From contig SMSO01000014.1 of assembly GCA_004764695.1 (NCBI GenBank), positions 4,184,845-4,248,844 on the forward strand: a stretch of 64,000 bases of DNA, given 5' to 3'. The notes under the pieces were generated by a model. The model made no database searches and was not told where the DNA came from. It saw only the letters and a program-made list of their open reading frames with translations. Each line of letters opens with the position of its first letter. Position 1 is the first letter of the stretch. Positions 51,055-61,725 of this stretch are shown here, piece by piece. Both the position numbers and the translations under genes were made by a program. This stretch comes from Schizochytrium sp. TIO01. Lineage: Eukaryota; Sar; Bigyra; Thraustochytrida; Thraustochytriidae.

Positions 51055-51813
51055 ATGCCCAGGCCCGCCGATGGCCGCTCGAGGCCAGGTGGCGGCAAGC
51101 CCGTGGATGACCGTGTGCTACTTAAAGATCCAGCGTTGCTCGAGGCGGAGATCGCGCGGCTTGAGGCCAAGGTGGTCTCAAACGACGCGTCTAAAACGAG
51201 GAGCGCCAATACTGACGACAAAGATAAAAATCAATCTCGAGAGACTGCAGAGCGAGATAGAAATCGACTAAAAATGCTCAAGATGCAACAAGCACGTCTG
51301 AGAAGCCGCTCTGCGCGGACAGAAAAATTGCGAGCGGACTACGAGTCACGTGCCAAGGCCAAACGTGCTTTAGAAGGCAATACTGGTAAGAATACGGGTT
51401 CTGAGCACGGGTCTGAGCCCAAAAAGTACAAGTATGCCAACATTCAAGGTCGTCAGGTCGTCATTGCAGGCCGCAATGGAGTCCCACCGCCCCCACCACC
51501 GCCCCCACCACCAGGGGTTAACACCGGCGAGTCGGGGTCAGATGTGAGAGCTCCATCACCACCGCCATGGCCTCCTGTACCACCGCGAGAGATCCCTCCC
51601 CCACCTCGTGCAAACCGACCGCTACGAAGAATTCCGCCTCCACCACCTTCAGAATACGCCCTTCGGCAGCAGCAGCAAAATACTGAGGCAGCCGAGTCAC
51701 AAAAAGCAAAGGAAGCACCTGAAGAAATTAAAAAGACGGAGAACAACCATGCTGACGAAAGCCGAGGAGCTGTGCGCGCTGCAATTGATCTGAGCAAATA
51801 CCAACGTTCATGA
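51055..51813 (+). CDS. Unknown proline-rich, charged protein
   Basis: A 252-residue ATG-started protein I do not recognise. Residues about 22-110 are highly charged and probably coiled-coil (LLEAEIARLEAK, RNRLKMLKMQQARLRSRS). A segment KYKYANIQGRQVVIAGRNG precedes a run of ten prolines (about 143-152) and further PPPW, PPPP and PPR patches up to about 200. The C-terminus is acidic/basic mixed and ends in AAIDLSKYQRS. Proline runs of this type bind WW, SH3 or EVH1 domains or profilin, and with the coiled coil they fit actin- or splicing-associated adaptors, but no assignment is safe. It lies upstream of and parallel to TMTC. Confidence 0.6.
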   Translation: MPRPADGRSRPGGGKPVDDRVLLKDPALLEAEIARLEAKVVSNDASKTRSANTDDKDKNQSRETAERDRNRLKMLKMQQARLRSRSARTEKLRADYESRAKAKRALEGNTGKNTGSEHGSEPKKYKYANIQGRQVVIAGRNGVPPPPPPPPPPGVNTGESGSDVRAPSPPPWPPVPPREIPPPPRANRPLRRIPPPPPSEYALRQQQQNTEAAESQKAKEAPEEIKKTENNHADESRGAVRAAIDLSKYQRS

Positions 51814-52625
51814 GAGAATCTTGACCGCAACGATTATGACGTTGCATAAATGCAATGCTTTGAGCTCACTAATGGCAAGTTCATTGCCTGTTTTCCCTTC
51901 TTTAAGGCATTGGTTTACATACCCCAATACTGTGATATGCTAGAATAGAATTGACATTACCTATAATTTGATTGAACACGGACAAGAAGATTTCATACAA
52001 CCATGATTTCCATTCAGACCTGCCACAAGACGACCTTCAAGCATGATTTTCATCTATTATTTTCATCTATTATTATACATCTATGATAATTACCTAAAAT
52101 CACCCCAGCTCCAGGTTCACACAGGGCACTTTTAGTCTGTTCCGGCCTTGCTTCTTTCCATCACGCCGGCCAAATCAACGTCTAAACCCAGCATCATCCT
52201 ATGATGCGTTGTTTTGCCAATTACAGGAGCCACTAAAGTTCTCCTCCCCAAACTATGTATACCCCCATCTCCTCCAGCTCCTGATTCTGACACTATCCCC
52301 TCAACTATCCTCTCCACGAGCTATCAATCATTGCTGTGAAACTACGACCCTAACCTATATATACGCCCCTTCCACATCCTCTTCATCTTCGAGAATTGTC
52401 TCATTTCTTTACGCTGCTCGTTAAGGGCGGCACTTTCTGCCTTTCTCTATTAAGAAAGGCCTCTTCTCAGCTCTCTTTTTCGAACTTGGAACGGCCACGG
52501 AACGCAAATTTCTATCTTTCGAAATGCGTGTGTACAGGATTTGGAGATTTTATTTTTAATACTCTGGAAAGTCAAACGTTCAACGCCCGACCACGTGCGG
52601 TTTCTTTTCACGTTTGGTGGCGGCG
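51814..52625. other. Intergenic, promoter of TMTC
   Basis: About 810 bases, pyrimidine-rich toward the right end. No other gene seen. Confidence 0.5.
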
Positions 52626-55142
52626 ATGGCGTTGGCAAAGACCATGTCGCAGCATCAACCGCTGGTGAAGATCGTGGCGACATGCATATTACCAGCGGTG
52701 CTATCGTTGCTCGTGTACGCGAACTCGTTGAAATGCGGGTTTGTTTGGGATGACCTACGAGCAATTAAGCAAAATGAGGATGTCTTGGCAGGTCTCCGTG
52801 GCCGTGTGTGGGATATGGCGCTGCTCCGAAATGATTTCTGGGGGGACCCGATGGATGCGGAGATGTCTCACCGCAGTTACAGGCCAGTGGCGGTTTTCTC
52901 CTTTCGCCTGGACGCCCTCCGTGGCCATTCAGTCGATGCTCAGGGCAGGATAGGAGCTTCTCCGTATAGTTTTCACGAAACTAACGTGGTGCTTCATGCT
53001 GTTGCCTCTGCTCTTGTGGGAGTCCTTGCCCTCAGGATGCTTCCTGGCGATGCCATAGTGCCTAGCTGCGTTGCTGCGGTGCTCTTTGCCGTTCATACGA
53101 TTCATACTGAGGCCGTTGCTGGTCTCGTTGGGCGGGCAGATATACTTGCTGCGATATTCTTTATTCTCGCTATTATTGCTCATCAGTACTCTATTAAGCA
53201 TAGAAAGGTCTCTACAAAATTCGAAGGCTCAGTTGAGAATTCTAAAGACTTGACGGACTCCATTATCTCAGAGAACTCCAAAATACCCAACACTCCCGTG
53301 CAGTCCAAGAAGTCCAAAACCTCGAAGATTTCCAAGGCCCCCAAAAGCTACAACAAGTCAAAAGACTTTATAAACGCTAAGGGAACCAAAGACTCCGATG
53401 ATTTCGACGACTATGAGGACTTGAAGAAATCTTATAAGTTCATGAGGTTGGTGAACTCTGAGGCGTTAATTCTGCTCACCATTATATTGGCCGTGTTGGG
53501 AACCTTGAGTAAGGAGTCTGGGATCACAGTACTCGGATACTGCGTTTTTGTGGAAATGTTGGAGTGGGCAGGCGCATTAAGTATAGTGCGCTCGTCGTTG
53601 ATGGTAGTGTCAGCAGCGATCTTTATGAGAGCTAGACTTGCTCTTCACAATGGGAGAGGACTGTATCCCTGGACCGTGATGGAAAACCACATTGCACTGG
53701 AAGAGGACTTGTGGACCAAAATATTTTCATATGCTAACACTCATGGTATGTATGCGTGGATGCTGCTCGTGCCCACGGGCCTGTGCTATAACCATGGACT
53801 TGGGACCTTACCAGTGGTGTCATCGCCCACGCTAATTAGTATCGTGGCATATTCTGCTCTCGTGGCACTGTGCCTGCTTGCATTGGTGCGTAGAGACGGA
53901 CTTCTTGCACGCCTGCTTGCGATGGCACTTCTGCCGTTTGTACCTGCATCCAACCTCTTTTTTCCTATCGGTGCAACTCTCGCAGAGCGTTTGCTCTACA
54001 TTCCAAGTATAGGTGCATGTATTCTTGTAGGACTTCTTGTTCAACGTTGTGAGTCCTGGCCACGCCTTCACAGAATCTTACTTGCTTGCTTAGCCGTTTA
54101 CACCATTGTTCTGTCGGTGTGGACCGTTGAGCGCAATGAGGACTGGATCAGTGACATGACCCTTTTTGAGTCGGGTTACCGAGAGGAGCCAGACAACGTT
54201 GGAATTCTGAACAATATTGGTTACATGTATATGCAGGATAACTCAAACTCCACGCGCTTGCATATGGCGCGTAACTTTTTTCAAAAGGCTACTGAAACCT
54301 ATCCCAACTTCACGTCTGCCTACGCTAATTGGGCTATCGTTGCTGGCAAACTCAGTTATTTCGAAGAAGCGGTGAATACATCTCGCGAAGCTGTACGCAC
54401 GAACCCTCACAGTTGCGATTTACAAACAAGACTTGCGGAGACCTTAATTTCCTTGATTGAGCATGAGGTCGCTTTGCCAGCCGGAGACCACCCCCTCGCC
54501 CAGGAGGTCCAATCTGTGTTGTACAATAAATCAACACAGTGTCCCGCCAAGCCCTTGCGGCAATATATGATGGCAAAATTCCAGATTGTACGCTATGGAC
54601 CACATTACGCAGACATGGAGCTTTTTGAAATGGCTCTCGAAACAAATCAAAAAATTCAAGAAGGTTCTCCTGATCGGCTGAATGAAGACACTGTTCTTGA
54701 CTTTATGGCGCAGACTGCGAAAGATCGTGGAGATTTGACCAAGGCTCTGCAGTATTGGGAGCGCGCTATAAGTCTGCCCGGGGGCGCTTCCATCGCAGTT
54801 CTCACCAATGCTGCTGTTTCAGGATGGGTACGAGCTCATGAGGTGTTTCTTCATGGCGAGGTGACTTACAAACTAAACGATGGCACAACGCTGAGCTGTT
54901 TGCAACGAGCAGGCCAGCTGTTGTCAGATGCGCTGACAAAGGAACAAAACAATGCTGGTGTGCACGCAAACATTGGCTGGTTCTATGAAGTATCCAAGGA
55001 ATATGATTTAGCCTTGAAATCCTATTCCCACTCGTTATCTCTGTTTGGTGGTAAACATTCCAAAGTGGAGTCAAACATCGCCCGTGTGCAAGCCACCATA
55101 GAGAATATCTCACGCACCGGTGTCGCGGATAGTGTATCCTAA
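52626..55142 (+). CDS. TMTC-type protein O-mannosyltransferase
   Basis: An ER-membrane glycosyltransferase of the TMTC family, which in animals adds O-linked mannose to cadherins and related proteins. The 838-residue product starts at the first in-frame ATG. A first membrane helix is followed by the family's luminal acidic motif (GFVWDDLRAI, about residues 36-45). Further hydrophobic segments run to about residue 500. The DUF1736 segment is visible as WTVMENHIA and YAWMLLVPTGLCYNHG. The C-terminal 330 residues are TPR repeats (NVGILNNIGYMYMQ, TSAYANWAIVAGK, NAGVHANIGWFYEV). A hydrophilic Lys/Ser/Asp-rich insert (about 200-280) with no counterpart in animal TMTCs sits between two membrane segments. 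The last 33 bases of coding sequence overlap the convergent gene at 55110. Confidence 0.9.
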   Translation: MALAKTMSQHQPLVKIVATCILPAVLSLLVYANSLKCGFVWDDLRAIKQNEDVLAGLRGRVWDMALLRNDFWGDPMDAEMSHRSYRPVAVFSFRLDALRGHSVDAQGRIGASPYSFHETNVVLHAVASALVGVLALRMLPGDAIVPSCVAAVLFAVHTIHTEAVAGLVGRADILAAIFFILAIIAHQYSIKHRKVSTKFEGSVENSKDLTDSIISENSKIPNTPVQSKKSKTSKISKAPKSYNKSKDFINAKGTKDSDDFDDYEDLKKSYKFMRLVNSEALILLTIILAVLGTLSKESGITVLGYCVFVEMLEWAGALSIVRSSLMVVSAAIFMRARLALHNGRGLYPWTVMENHIALEEDLWTKIFSYANTHGMYAWMLLVPTGLCYNHGLGTLPVVSSPTLISIVAYSALVALCLLALVRRDGLLARLLAMALLPFVPASNLFFPIGATLAERLLYIPSIGACILVGLLVQRCESWPRLHRILLACLAVYTIVLSVWTVERNEDWISDMTLFESGYREEPDNVGILNNIGYMYMQDNSNSTRLHMARNFFQKATETYPNFTSAYANWAIVAGKLSYFEEAVNTSREAVRTNPHSCDLQTRLAETLISLIEHEVALPAGDHPLAQEVQSVLYNKSTQCPAKPLRQYMMAKFQIVRYGPHYADMELFEMALETNQKIQEGSPDRLNEDTVLDFMAQTAKDRGDLTKALQYWERAISLPGGASIAVLTNAAVSGWVRAHEVFLHGEVTYKLNDGTTLSCLQRAGQLLSDALTKEQNNAGVHANIGWFYEVSKEYDLALKSYSHSLSLFGGKHSKVESNIARVQATIENISRTGVADSVS

Positions 55143-56162
55143 ATGCCTTGTCAACAAGTCACATCCATATAGCTCTGGGTCATTTGTAGCATCCAGCTTT
55201 GGATATTCCTTAGGAAGTACGACACCTGAAAGAAAATTCTCTTCTTCTTTCTGTTTCTGCTCTCTCTGAGCTTGCATACGTTCGTGGTGCTCTTTTCGCT
55301 CGTGCTTCTTGCGAGTTTCTTGTTCTTCACATAATACCTCTATTTCCTTTGCCTGCTGCTTCGCTAGCTGGCGCGCTTGCTCCTTACGGCGAGCTTGCTC
55401 CTGCAGAAACTCTGCACCTCGTTGTTGATTACGGCTTTTTCGTATCATAGCTTCCTTTGCAACATTTTCTTTTTTCTTGGCTTCCGCTTTGGCTTGTGTA
55501 ATACGTGAATGTTTCTTCTCCACCTTGATTTGAGCCAACCTCTCTGCAGTAAGTTTCTTTAAGAGTTCTCTCTTAGCAACGACAAAGTCTGCTAAAGCGA
55601 CGGAAGCGTTGGTCTTTGTCTTCCACCCTGAAGTTTCTTCCTCCCTTGTGTCCCTCAGTTCGTTCGCTATGCATGAAGAACTTTTGTTGCTGTTGCTTGT
55701 AATATCCGTGTAGATATCCGTGTTGTTGTCCTTGAGTTCACCATCTGAGGAAGCATGGTAATTTTCTTGTTTGCGAGAAAAAGATCCACTAGCAGATGCG
55801 TTCAAGTCACCTTGTTCATAGCGTGTCTCAAATTGTGGAAGCCACGACTTATTCTTCTCGAGCCTATTGTTAGGAGAAGCATGTGATGAAGCCTGCTCTC
55901 CATTTGAAAATTTCGATGATTTGAGCTCCTGTTTATCAGAATAAATAGCATCCTGGTCATTGTCTTCATCTTCATCAATGAACTCGCCTTCAAGCAACTG
56001 GTTTGACAACCCAAGAATGTCTTGAGTAAGACCTCGTTTATCCTCTGCAGCGACTCGCCTACCTGCTACCCGCACTGAGCTATCATCGTTTTTCTTCTTT
56101 TGCCGACGTGTAGGTCCACGCCGATGTAAACGCATGCGCGCTTTCCCTGACGCTGGGGCCAT
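55110..56162 (-). CDS. Unknown charged coiled-coil protein
   Basis: A 350-residue ATG-started protein I do not recognise. The N-terminus is strongly basic (KARMRLHRRGPTRRQKKK, a possible nuclear or nucleolar signal), followed by an acidic stretch (EFIDEDEDNDQD). Residues about 190-310 form a long Lys/Glu/Arg/Gln-rich helix, likely a coiled coil. It ends in a conserved-looking tail (YPKLDATNDPELYGCDLL). The composition fits a nucleolar or ribosome-biogenesis factor, but this is inference. It is convergent with TMTC, and the two stop codons lie inside each other's coding regions (33-bp overlap), so transcripts must overlap further through their 3' UTRs. Confidence 0.7.
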   Translation of the reverse strand: MAPASGKARMRLHRRGPTRRQKKKNDDSSVRVAGRRVAAEDKRGLTQDILGLSNQLLEGEFIDEDEDNDQDAIYSDKQELKSSKFSNGEQASSHASPNNRLEKNKSWLPQFETRYEQGDLNASASGSFSRKQENYHASSDGELKDNNTDIYTDITSNSNKSSSCIANELRDTREEETSGWKTKTNASVALADFVVAKRELLKKLTAERLAQIKVEKKHSRITQAKAEAKKKENVAKEAMIRKSRNQQRGAEFLQEQARRKEQARQLAKQQAKEIEVLCEEQETRKKHERKEHHERMQAQREQKQKEEENFLSGVVLPKEYPKLDATNDPELYGCDLLTRHLGYTIRDTGA

Positions 56163-58568
56163 GTTGGTATCAGGTTTGTGGCCAGCTATTACTTTATGCC
56201 TCTAATTGTTTAAATAGTTACCTTACGAATTCAAGTTTTGGAAGCGGAAAGGCATTTTCACATGCCGCGTTAAGACTTGGATGTGATGAAAACTATGATA
56301 ACAAGCAAAAGAGCCAACCCTTTCTGCGTTAGGTTCTTTGTCTGTTTTCTATCAAGACGATATTGGCGAGAATTTGTGATATCCTAGCTTAATCTCCCTC
56401 TAAAAGCGCCGCATCATCCTTATTATCCTTTTCTCGTAACGCATCTTTGATGTGGGAAGGTGAAAAGCACCTACTAGATATGTGTAGAGAGGCGGTACAC
56501 ACCTTGTCATTATTTTTCCTCTCAGAAAGACGACGAACTCTTCGGAAATGTAGTTTAAAACTCGACAGCTTATTCACTAGGAGACTGCCCTTCGCCCATT
56601 TAGAAATGGGGTCTTGTATGAGTGCATGAACGGGCATGCAAGGTCTTCACCCGCCTCGGGACCATCGTGGCTCGCTTTCAAATTGTGAGATAATTTAGGA
56701 GGAATAAGGGAAAACACTAGTGAATATTATAATCGTTACAGTGAATAAGTTTATTGTTTTAGGTGAACGAACGAGAAATGTCAGACGAACGGCTTCCCAA
56801 GTAGCAAAAAGTATCAAACGAATCAAATTCCGAGATCCAGCTTTGGATCTAGAAATATCACTCACTTCCTAAGAGTAAAGCATTCACCAGGTCACTTGGG
56901 TTAGCGAGATAGTAATGAGAAGCAAACTGACCTCACTGTATCTCAAAATCAATCAAAAGACCGTTCACGAATAGCACGTCTGCACCTATGCGATCACATG
57001 TCAGCATTGAACAGAGAACTACCACCACGCTCTGGGTCCTCTTGAAACTTAAACAGTGTTGGGGTGTCTAAAACTCCATGTGACTTTGCAAAAATAGCTC
57101 AAAACTCCATCTTCAACGAATTCTTCTTATATTTCAAAGGTAAGGTAAAAACATCAACGAAGAAAGCAACGTTAATGCCCTCTTTCACCATAAAACAAAA
57201 AGACTAACACTAGTCTGAAAATAGTTTATTGCTCTGGATGCTTTACTTTCCTGCTATTCTAATAAAAGCTAGGTACGAGTCAAAATATAGACCCTACCTA
57301 TCTTAATTAAGAAGCCAAAGAGATCACCGACCATACTAGTAGCGCATAATTTTTGGATACACTTCTCACAATGAATGGAGGTTGCTAACCATTTCTCTTT
57401 GTAGCATAAAAAGCTGGTTTTCTAACGGTGTACCTTTGCGCGCATCAGAATCACACAGCATTGCTCTGCCTTTGTCAAGCTCTCTTCCTTCTTGCGCTGT
57501 ATGTCTCTACAAACTTAGATTCGTTTATAAAAAGCATATCATAAACATGAGAGACTGAACCAGAGATAGGTTATGCAGACATTCATTCATATGAGCACTT
57601 CTTCTTCTTCTTCTTCTTCTTCTTCCATGGTATAAAATGGGTGTATTACATGCGTTCTTCGAGGGGCTTCTCCAAGGGAACCTTAGAATTTGATCTCAAG
57701 TGGTGGCTTTCAGCCATGAAATTCCAGCTATATATGGCTACCAGTTTCAGACTTTATAGAATATGTATTATTTAGGTCGTGTCCTTCATTTTTATTTTTT
57801 TTAAATAGAGAAACAACAAAATGTTGCTTCCCATGTTATGAGTTTCATACACGGAGCAGAAAGAAAAACAGGCAAATGGGTTATATGCTTCAGTTTACGC
57901 ATCCCTACGTGGCTCTGCAAAGCGCTTGTGGCTCAAAAGAAGCTCTCAATTTGAGTCTCCAAACCAAAGGTGCCAAAATGTGTCCCCATGGTGCGTACAT
58001 ACCAGACTTACCCACAATGTATATTTTAAGTTATTGATTATATAAATTGTCTTGTATTAAGATGGCTCTGATGCACTCCTCCAAGGGCACAGCCTCGCGA
58101 ATGCCATGCTGTTCAGGAATTCGCAGAAAATTTCAAGACAGGTTCATGATGATAAGCTGCAGATCAAAACTTCGTTCCAGACTATCTATTGTCGTGATAG
58201 CTTAGTTCTGAAGACCTTTCATAAGAATTTTACTTGAATATGAGCATTCTAAGATAATGGAACTGCCCATTGCAAATGTCTGCACAGCGCCATACTATTT
58301 CACATATAGCTTATACATCGCGTGCCAGGTACAAAATGTAAATAACTTAAGATCGCATAGACATGGGATCATTAGCTTCACGTTGCTCTGCTTGAAGCTC
58401 TAAATAGTTTGCGTAGCTGCAGTAGATGGAAAGGCTATTTAGTATACTCCGCGCGAGGAAAAGTTGAATAAGAGACGTCGAATGTTGCAAATTTTGGGAG
58501 AGCAAATCCAAAACTCGATACCAAAAAGCAAACAGCACATTAGATTAAACAAGAAGAAGGTTGAGATC
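56163..58568. other. Gene-poor intergenic region
   Basis: About 2.4 kb with no supportable gene. A (TTC)n tract lies at 57599-57627. AT-rich, with short open frames only. Confidence 0.5.
57599..57627. repeat. (TTC)n microsatellite
   Basis: Nine to ten TTC units. Confidence 0.95.
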
Positions 58569-58781
58569 ATGCCCAAGTTCTCTATCGCTAGCATTGACCC
58601 GCGTAAGACGCACGAGAAGGCTGCTCTTGACAAGGTTTTTGGAGAGGGCAACTGGACCCCGACGAAGACTGACGGTCTTGCAACAGTTGAGGGTGTTGCA
58701 GAGTATGCGTCCTGCAAAGATCTCCTCGTGGCTTTTGAGGATGCTGGCTTGACCCCAGCCCCTGAGGTTGAGCAATTGTAA
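58569..58781 (+). CDS. Small 70-residue protein
   Basis: A short ATG-started frame (MPKFSIASIDPRKTHEK) that I do not recognise. Evidence for a real gene is its codon use (strong preference for C or G at third positions, unlike the AT-rich flanks) and its globular, protein-like composition with balanced charges and no low complexity. It ends in LTPAPEVEQL. The frame is open 35 codons further upstream but that leader is Lys/Gln/Asn-rich, like a UTR. The GC-biased codons suggest a well-expressed small protein. It might also be one exon of a longer gene. Confidence 0.5.
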   Translation: MPKFSIASIDPRKTHEKAALDKVFGEGNWTPTKTDGLATVEGVAEYASCKDLLVAFEDAGLTPAPEVEQL

Positions 58782-59604
58782 ATAATTTGTACGAGACACG
58801 AAAGCTCCACCTTTCTATGCTATTTGTAGAAAATTGAGATAAATAGTAATAAGCATTTTTCATTTTTGCTATATTTTCAATGTGCCCTGGTGCCCTGACT
58901 TTCCTGAACGATTGAACTAATCGCTTTAAATTGCGAGACACTGGTTATTTGTATCAATTCTACTTGAAACAGAGACTTTCTAGTCGCATCACTTCAAGGC
59001 TAGAAAATCATAGTTTTAATCGACTTTGATAACATACCCGTGAGAAAAAGACGAGTACAAAAGTAGAATACTAACAGTTGAATCACTTTCCAGACACTTG
59101 CCTCCGGTAGTTTATCTCAATAAAAAGTCTTGATTATGTATCTCTGATTTCAAGTTCGATCCTGTTTCTCATGGGGAATATCTATGAATACATTTGATTT
59201 CCCCTATTACAAATTCAACAAGGGAAGCCTGATTGAATCTGCATCGATGTAGTCAAACATTAAAATTTGATCTATATGTTTGTTAGAAAAGGTTCAGTTT
59301 GGTTTCAATTTACGATTACTAATAGGCTCCTTTAACTATTTGCAGAGGGAGGAGATTAAGTTTAAAAGACTGATATACTGCAAGAGAAGACTCGATTGTG
59401 CAGTGCGTAGCAAATGTTTCTTGCTATAATGATCTAGCAAGCCATAGAAAAGAGTTTTGGCGGGTGTTAAGTTAAGTCTCTTACAGAAGCTCCAGATGTA
59501 TCATTTTCTGAAGACTTTAGGTGATTTGTATGAGCCGAGTCTCTTGCTTCTGCAACACCATTACACAGAGTTAATGCGTTCAGTAAGATTGCGAACTTTG
59601 ATCA
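58782..59604. other. Convergent intergenic region
   Basis: About 820 bases of AT-rich DNA between the small gene and the 3' end of TRM11. Nothing else seen. Confidence 0.5.
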
Positions 59605-61362
59605 TTAGCGCTTAAGGGTACGTAAGTTACCAATGGAAGCAATTGCTGCAGCCCGAGCAGCATCTTCCTCGGTTGCTTCGCCATCCTCATTGACCTCCGA
59701 CAAAACGAGAGCACCACGAGTAGCTGCGATATAAGCCTCGGCTTGCGAAGGATCATACTCGGCAACCTTTTCCATTGTGATCAGCATACGTCCCAGTGGA
59801 GGACGCAAGGGCTCAATGCTGCGGGCAACGAGCTTCAGGCAAGGGTGCTGGGGAATGATTTCTTCAACAAAGCAGGTGCGGTCAATTGGGAGCAGATACA
59901 CGAGCCGGCCGCCCATACGAAGCAGGCGTGCACTGGCATCAACCAGATCTGCCATGAGCTCCATTGTGTCGTAAGGTTGCACAGGGGCAATATAGTTCTG
60001 TCCATCACGACCTTCGAAGCCAGCGACATCTTGAATGACTGCCCGCTTGGATTCATCACGCCCAACCTTTTTAGCTCCGGCGCGAATGCCATAGGGAGGA
60101 TCACAGACAATTGCGTCGTAGAGTCCACCAGCAGGCTCACGCAACGCACGCCCCCGTGGGGAGAAATCAAGACGCAGAAGCTCTGGACGAGGGAGTTTGT
60201 ACTGGTCAAAGGTATCATTGACGGTTGCCTTGCGAGTTCCACGTCTGCCCTGCAAAAGCATGAAGTCAATATCACCTCCTTGGCAAACAGCTCCGAAAAC
60301 GGTACATGGTACAAGAAGACTTCCAGTGCCCACAAAAGGATCAATCACAAGTTGTCCATTAGCCACCTTGGCTTGGTTGGCCATGATAAAGGACATGGTG
60401 GTTTCCATCGAGGTAGGTCCCAGGAAGGCGCGCTTCTTCAGGGTGTATGCTTCCACAAGCTTGCCATTACCTTCTGCAACGCTCCTTGCAATGAATACAT
60501 GCGAAGGTACTGTTTTACTGCGTGCCTCATGGATCTTCTCCTTGAACTCCTCTTGTTTACGTGCCTTCTCTGCATCCTTATTGGCGTCCACCTCCTCCGA
60601 GTTGTTCTCATCTTCATTGGCTTCATCCTCGGCAGTTTGCTCCCTCTCTTGCTGTCGAGCAAGACGTTCCTTAGTGATCTTGCGACGTGTCATGCCTTTA
60701 GCGCGCATCTCCTCCTTCCAAATCATGCGCTGCCGACGCTTCTTCTCACGCTTTGAGATCAGTTCCACTTCGCCATTTTCGCCTTCCCACGTCTGCTGAT
60801 TCACAGGTGCTGCCTCCAGGATTGGTTTTGTATCGTAACAATCAATCAACCAAAGCGGGCAGTCAGGATCTTTAAGGCTCACTGTACCCTTGAATCCAGG
60901 TTTCATAGCTAGGAATGCTTCGCGACGATCACGTTCTTCGTGATGGCTAACTTTACGACCGAATGATCGAGCCCTGACACACCATGATTTCTCCTCGGCA
61001 AAGTGAGGCTCCATGCGGTCTGCAGGGCAGTTTTCCATGTTTGTGAAGGCGCTATCAAGGTCGATTCCAGCGCCCCATACTTCATAAACTGCCTTAATGA
61101 GCATGGATCGCTCGCAGATTTCGCGAATGCATTGTTCGGATGGAAATTGAGCTCGCAAGTAAGGCAAGCCTTCACGTAAAGTTGACTTGTCGTAGACTGT
61201 AGAACTATCCTTTACACCAGCAGTTAGGTCAAGCAGAGAATCGAGTTCCTGGAGCCAGAAGTCGGGGTGTTTGTCGCGAAAAAGCACCAGATGTCTGCCG
61301 TGCTCAAAGTCCACGTCCAAAAGCGGGTCAGAACCACCCGCATGAGCTCCATCTGAGGCCAT
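59605..61362 (-). CDS. TRM11: tRNA (guanine10-N2)-methyltransferase TRM11
   Basis: Catalytic subunit of the Trm11-Trm112 complex, which makes m2G at position 10 of cytosolic tRNAs. The 585-residue product starts with ATG. The N-terminal part carries the THUMP-like region (WCVRARSFGRKVSHHEERDR, CPLWLIDCYDTK). The SAM-binding motif I is VIDPFVGTGSLLVP (about residues 336-349), preceded by the TRM11 signature LKKRAFLGPTSMETTMSFI. The catalytic DPPY motif is IVCDPPYGIRAGAKK (about 413-427). Between the THUMP-like part and the catalytic domain lies a very charged Lys/Glu/Asp/Arg insert (about 200-285), making this protein about 120 residues longer than yeast or human TRM11. The Trm112 partner is not in this window. 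Confidence 0.94.
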   Translation of the reverse strand: MASDGAHAGGSDPLLDVDFEHGRHLVLFRDKHPDFWLQELDSLLDLTAGVKDSSTVYDKSTLREGLPYLRAQFPSEQCIREICERSMLIKAVYEVWGAGIDLDSAFTNMENCPADRMEPHFAEEKSWCVRARSFGRKVSHHEERDRREAFLAMKPGFKGTVSLKDPDCPLWLIDCYDTKPILEAAPVNQQTWEGENGEVELISKREKKRRQRMIWKEEMRAKGMTRRKITKERLARQQEREQTAEDEANEDENNSEEVDANKDAEKARKQEEFKEKIHEARSKTVPSHVFIARSVAEGNGKLVEAYTLKKRAFLGPTSMETTMSFIMANQAKVANGQLVIDPFVGTGSLLVPCTVFGAVCQGGDIDFMLLQGRRGTRKATVNDTFDQYKLPRPELLRLDFSPRGRALREPAGGLYDAIVCDPPYGIRAGAKKVGRDESKRAVIQDVAGFEGRDGQNYIAPVQPYDTMELMADLVDASARLLRMGGRLVYLLPIDRTCFVEEIIPQHPCLKLVARSIEPLRPPLGRMLITMEKVAEYDPSQAEAYIAATRGALVLSEVNEDGEATEEDAARAAAIASIGNLRTLKR

Positions 61363-61725
61363 TTTGTGAGCAGGTTTGTCCAGAGGAATTAGGCCGAATA
61401 AATCCCAAAGAGACGCCTCAAGACCCGAGTAATCAGATCAGGCCTGGAATAGGTACCCTTCCGGGTGCTGACAACTTGGGTCTGACGTCAACCGGTGGTC
61501 TCCAGTGCATCCCATTCCCAATTGCAAGAGTCCTGGACGATGCCCATTTTGTACTCGGTCATGTCGCTACGACTATTATCATTAGGCCTTTAATACATAG
61601 ATCTACTAGTAGTACTACAAGTGTTATTATTATATATATATATATATTTTTTTTTTTTAGTAGTTCTTTTTGTAACTAAAAAAGAAATGCAAATTTCTTT
61701 TGGCGTTTGTTTCAAAATTTGATTT
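61363..61725. other. Intergenic with (TA)n/poly-T tract
   Basis: About 360 bases. (TA)n followed by a T run at 61623-61660. No terminal repeat of the neighbouring transposase could be recognised. Confidence 0.5.

Noticed and set aside
59743-60799. Long plus-strand frames opposite TRM11 (337 and 200 codons)
   Set aside because: Antisense to a well-supported methyltransferase with conserved motifs; no domain of their own.
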